DNA from: an uncultured bacterium
Lineage (GTDB): Bacteria; Edwardsbacteria; AC1; EtOH8
Length of the DNA: 8,326 nucleotides
Assembly (NCBI GenBank): GCA_937958665.1
Contig: CALGNM010000331.1
Location: 1 to 8,326 of the forward strand
Reading direction: 5' to 3'
Of the stretch, positions 5,537-8,326 are shown in pieces. How positions within the stretch are numbered: position 1 is the stretch's first letter; every line of letters begins with the position of its first letter. The notes below the pieces were generated by a model. It searched no databases. It worked only from the letters and a program-made list of their open reading frames with translations, and was not told where the DNA came from. Both the position numbers and the translations under genes were made by a program.

Positions 5537-6997
5537 CTAAAACCCGGGAACTTTATCAGCAATCCAGCAGGCGGCCTGGTCGAGCAATTCCTCCCTCCGG
5601 TTGCGTTCCGGATGATCCAGGACATACTCTAGCAGATGTCTGAGGATTTGGCCCACCATGGGGCCCGGCTTAAGCTTGAACTCCTCCATAATGGCCTGCC
5701 CGTCAACCTGAAGATCCTTGACGGAGAAGGGAGGATTCTTATCCATGACCTCGGCTATGGCCTGCCGAAAGGCCTCCAGATCCTGGTCGGCCTGCTCGGT
5801 GCCCCGGCCCTGGGCCTTGATATCGGCCCGCCTCAGCTCGACAAGCTGATCCAGCCCTCCGGCCCCCACCCGGGCTATCAGCCGTCTCAATCCTTTCTCG
5901 GTCTCCGGATAGGAGAACATGTGGTTGCGTACCAGCCCGGACACCTGGGTGATGGTGTCGCCCGAATATCTCAACCTTTCCAGCATCCGACGGGCCATAG
6001 CCTCGCCCAGCCTGTCATGCCCGTAGAAATGGACCCCGCCCTGAAAGGCCTCCCGGCACCGGGGTCTGGCCACGTCGTGCAGCAGGGCAGCCAGGCGCAT
6101 CTCCAGCGATGCCGGGGCAAAGTCCACCGTTTTGATGCAATGCTCGAAAACCCTGTAGCGATGGTAGCTTCCTGGCTGAGTGACGTCCACCCCGGCCTCC
6201 AGCTCCGGCAGCACCTCCCTCAACAGGCCGCCCCGCTGCATCAGCCACAGTCCGATGGAAGGCTGGTCGGCCTTCAACAGCATCTTGTCAAGTTCCTGCC
6301 GGATCCTCTCGGGCGACACGCTGCGGATCAGCGGGGCATGGCGGCGGATGGACCGGAAGGTCTTTTGCTCCAGGGAGAACTGGAACCGGGCGGCGAACTG
6401 GCAGGCCCGCATCATCCTCAAGGGGTCCTCGGAAAAAGCCGCCGGGGCCACCATCCTGATCAGCCGGTCGCCTATGTCCCTCTTTCCCGAGTAAGGGTCG
6501 ATCAGTTCCGGAGGCTTCCGGCTCTCCCGCCCGTCCAGTAGTCGCAGGGCGATGGCGTTTACGGTAAAGGCCCGCCGGCCCAGGTCCTGCTCCACCGAAA
6601 GCTAGGGATCGCACTCGATCCGGAAGTTGCGGGGTCAATGGCCGGTACTGGCCTCCCTCCTCGGAAGAGCTATGTCCGTGGTCCGGCGGCTCCCCTTCTC
6701 TGTCCGAAAGGAAAACTTGATAACCCCGAAAGCACGGCCGGCCAGATCCACCCGGCCGTGCTTTTTCAAAATGCCCAGCAGAGACTCCATAGCCAGGCCG
6801 GTTACCAGATAATCCACCTCCTCAACCGGATATGCCCAAAACCTGCGGACATCTATCCTCCCGGTGTCCGGACAAAGGGAATGCCTCAGCCGATCCCGCA
6901 CCGCGCCCCCCACCTCGTAGACCCGGCCTTCTGAGCTAAGGGCGCGGATTATGTCGGCAGGCAGATGCATGGCATCATTTTCATTCAAATTATTCAC
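5537..6997 (-). pseudogene. HD-domain CCA-adding/poly(A) polymerase-family tRNA nucleotidyltransferase, two in-frame stops
   Basis: Read through, this frame gives about 486 residues of a class II tRNA nucleotidyltransferase, the enzyme that builds or repairs the 3' CCA of tRNA. Visible parts are VGGAVRD (29-35), EVDYLVTG (60-67, metal site), FGVIKF, DIALPRREASTG (108-119), RRAFTVNA (141-148), EDPLR (190-194, nucleotide recognition) and an HD domain with LLHDVARP (305-312) and GHD. TGA (6637-6635, codon 121) and TAG (6604-6602, codon 132) interrupt it. The frame is the same on both sides, so this is not a frameshift. The stops fall where relatives read roughly STGPGHRDF and DPSLS. The RRDFT Asp is Ala here, and the first residue of the DxD metal pair is Glu. 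The start is a GTG at 6997, 5 bp after the transporter stop. A downstream GTG at 6595 lacks a ribosome site. Decay or local sequence error are both possible. Confidence 0.8.
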
Positions 6998-7002
6998 CAG
7001 CC

Positions 7003-8256
7003 TTACATGATATCATCCAGTTTCTGGGTCAAGGGATCGAAATTGAAGAATCTGGCCACCGACGGTACGAAAATCAGCACCAAAAAGGCCATGAAGGTAA
7101 GTATAAAGCACACACTCATAAGCGGACGCAAAGGGAAGATCTCGCCCAGCCACCCCCCCGCAGCAAAGGCAATCGGCGTCAGACTACCGGCCATGGTGCC
7201 CAGCAGTCCAAAGACCTTGCCCCGCATGTCCTGGGGCACGGTTATCTGCATCACCGCGCTGGTCAGGGCGTTGACCACCGCAATGGAAAGGCCTATCATA
7301 ACGGCCATCACCGACATATATACCATGTTCAAATAGACCGGGAACACGGCCATGCAGGCTGCGCTCACCAGGGCCCCCAGATAAAAGGCCATGAACCTTT
7401 TTGAGGTGGGTATCTTTATGGTCGAGGCCAGCAGATAGCCCAAAAAAGAACCCCCGGTCAGAACTCCCATCACAATCCCGTATTTGCCTGGACCCAGGAA
7501 GGATGTTTTCTGAAACAGTGGCAGGATCAAAAAGAACCCGATATTGGCAAAAAAGTTCAATATTCCGAATATCAGGAAGGAGTACCTGAGCCCCTTGAAT
7601 CTCTTGACGAACAGCAGCCCTCCCTTCATGTCCTGAAGGAAACTCAGCTTTTGGGATTGTCGCCTGACGGCCGGAATCCTCATGAACAGTATGGCCGCCG
7701 CCGAGAAGATGTAGGAAAATCCATCGAACAGGAACATCAGCGGGGCTTTCAGGGCCTGATACAGAAAGCCGCCCCCGGCCGTGCCGATGATGCTGGTTCC
7801 GTTGTAGGCCAGGCTGAACGCCGAGTTGGCCTGAACGATCTGTTCCGGAGGCACCAGGTCCGGGATGGCCGAGCTAACCGCCGGTCCGAAGAACGAACCA
7901 CCGAGGCTGAGGACTATTCCGGCTGAGAAGACCATCCAGATCTCGAGATGCCCGGCCAGCGCCGCCAACCCCACCCCGGCCGAGGCCAAGCCCCGGATGA
8001 CGTCCATGGCGATCAGCAGCGACCTGCGCTCGGAACGGTCCACCCACACCCCGGCGAAGGGTGAAATCAGCACCCGGGGCAAAATGGAGACGGCCATCAG
8101 GGTGCCCATCAGGCCGGTGGAGCCGGTTTTCTCCAGCACCCAGAACCCCAGGGCTATGGCGTAAAAATTATCGCCCAGGGATGATACCAGCTGTCCCTGC
8201 CATAGGAGGATGAAATTGCGGTTCCACAAAGAAGGCGTTTTCTGTTCCATCATCAT
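7003..8256 (-). CDS. MFS_3-family efflux transporter
   Basis: This 417-residue integral membrane protein has about 12 hydrophobic segments and belongs to the major facilitator group that includes enterobactin exporter EntS and macrolide efflux proteins; these export small molecules by proton antiport. The cytoplasmic loop motif A reads AGVWVDRSERR (68-78). PDLVPPEQIVQANS (132-145) followed by GTSIIGTAGGGFL (152-164) and VPQDMRGKVFGL (340-351) are typical of the group. The charged stretch around 194-222 is the central loop between the two halves. Three ATG codons in a row (8256, 8253, 8250) make the start slightly uncertain, and no strong ribosome site is seen, which would fit coupling to an upstream gene. 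Substrate cannot be predicted. It precedes the nucleotidyltransferase gene by 5 bp, likely as one transcript. Confidence 0.9.
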   Translation of the reverse strand: MMMEQKTPSLWNRNFILLWQGQLVSSLGDNFYAIALGFWVLEKTGSTGLMGTLMAVSILPRVLISPFAGVWVDRSERRSLLIAMDVIRGLASAGVGLAALAGHLEIWMVFSAGIVLSLGGSFFGPAVSSAIPDLVPPEQIVQANSAFSLAYNGTSIIGTAGGGFLYQALKAPLMFLFDGFSYIFSAAAILFMRIPAVRRQSQKLSFLQDMKGGLLFVKRFKGLRYSFLIFGILNFFANIGFFLILPLFQKTSFLGPGKYGIVMGVLTGGSFLGYLLASTIKIPTSKRFMAFYLGALVSAACMAVFPVYLNMVYMSVMAVMIGLSIAVVNALTSAVMQITVPQDMRGKVFGLLGTMAGSLTPIAFAAGGWLGEIFPLRPLMSVCFILTFMAFLVLIFVPSVARFFNFDPLTQKLDDIM

Positions 8257-8326
8257 CGCTTAACTTTTAGGCTCTTTATCATTCTTTGAAACACCTCTAT
8301 ATGCCATTGGTTCCGCTTGTCGTTGG
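8253..8326 (-). CDS. Possible C-terminal end of an unknown upstream gene
   Basis: From the window edge a minus-strand frame stays open for 23 codons, ends in a basic helix-like tail (EVFQRMIKSLKVKR), and stops at a TGA that overlaps the transporter ATG (ATGA), the same arrangement seen at three other junctions here. A second frame is also open from the edge and stops with TAA at 8262-8260, 3 bp before the ATG. Either could be the true gene end, or neither. No function can be assigned. Confidence 0.3.
   Translation of the reverse strand, partial: NDKRNQWHIEVFQRMIKSLKVKR

Noticed and set aside
5636-6541. 301-codon open frame on the plus strand opposite the nucleotidyltransferase gene
   Set aside because: The minus-strand frame carries EDPLR and HD-domain motifs, whereas the plus-strand frame shows no recognisable domain and is a compositional shadow.
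6602-6637. Stop-codon reassignment (for example TGA as Gly) or Sec/Pyl recoding in the nucleotidyltransferase gene
   Set aside because: TGA and TAG end several other genes in this window (korA, korB, korC, korD with TGA; the cDPGS-like gene with TAG), so neither is generally reassigned. Both codons appear 11 apart at positions where relatives have Gly and Ser, not Cys or Lys, which argues against Sec or Pyl.
6596-6640. A frameshift splitting the nucleotidyltransferase gene
   Set aside because: The distance between the two open segments is a multiple of three, and the bridging codons (RNFRIECDP) match the family in the same frame, so only stop codons interrupt it.

Overview
This 8.3-kb window is GC-rich bacterial DNA, and every gene I can support lies on the minus strand, so transcription runs from high to low coordinates. 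The gene content fits an anaerobe with ferredoxin-based carbon metabolism: a four-subunit 2-oxoacid:ferredoxin oxidoreductase, a carbamate kinase, and a cyclic-2,3-diphosphoglycerate-synthetase-like NTPase of a family best known from archaea and anaerobic bacteria. I cannot name the lineage from the sequence. An uncultivated anaerobic phylum is plausible but is only inference.

Reading in the direction of transcription, the window opens with a possible C-terminal tail of an unknown gene (8326-8253). It is followed by an MFS_3-type efflux transporter (8256-7003). Next, only 5 bp away, is a CCA-adding/poly(A) polymerase-family gene with an HD domain (6997-5537). This gene is interrupted by two in-frame stop codons, TGA and TAG, 33 bp apart, with no frameshift, and it also lacks the Asp of the RRDFT motif.

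Just past the stop of that gene is a near-consensus sigma-70-type promoter (TTGACA, 17 bp, TAAAAT; 5534-5506). It drives a leader of about 190 nt. The leader holds a possible 18-codon ORF rich in Leu and Ile codons, then two mutually exclusive hairpins. The second hairpin is followed by six T residues, as in an intrinsic terminator. This layout suggests conditional attenuation of the genes downstream.

The controlled unit appears to be a long operon: cDPGS-like NTPase (5309-3990), carbamate kinase arcC (3897-2956), then the oxidoreductase subunits in the order ferredoxin (korD), alpha (korA), beta (korB), gamma (korC), and finally the first 24 codons of nucleoside diphosphate kinase (ndk), running off the window edge at base 1. 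Three junctions (korD/korA, korA/korB, korC/ndk) are ATGA overlaps, which points to translational coupling. The korB/korC junction differs: it has a 100-bp gap with a perfect 9-bp inverted repeat. The cDPGS-like/arcC junction also holds a hairpin.

Taken together, the operon joins oxidative decarboxylation of a 2-oxoacid to an acyl-CoA and reduced ferredoxin with phosphoryl-transfer enzymes (carbamoyl phosphate/ATP, NTP/NDP exchange) and an NTPase of uncertain substrate. The most interesting items are the attenuator-like leader, the pairing of the cDPGS-like NTPase with carbamate kinase, and the doubly interrupted tRNA nucleotidyltransferase gene.
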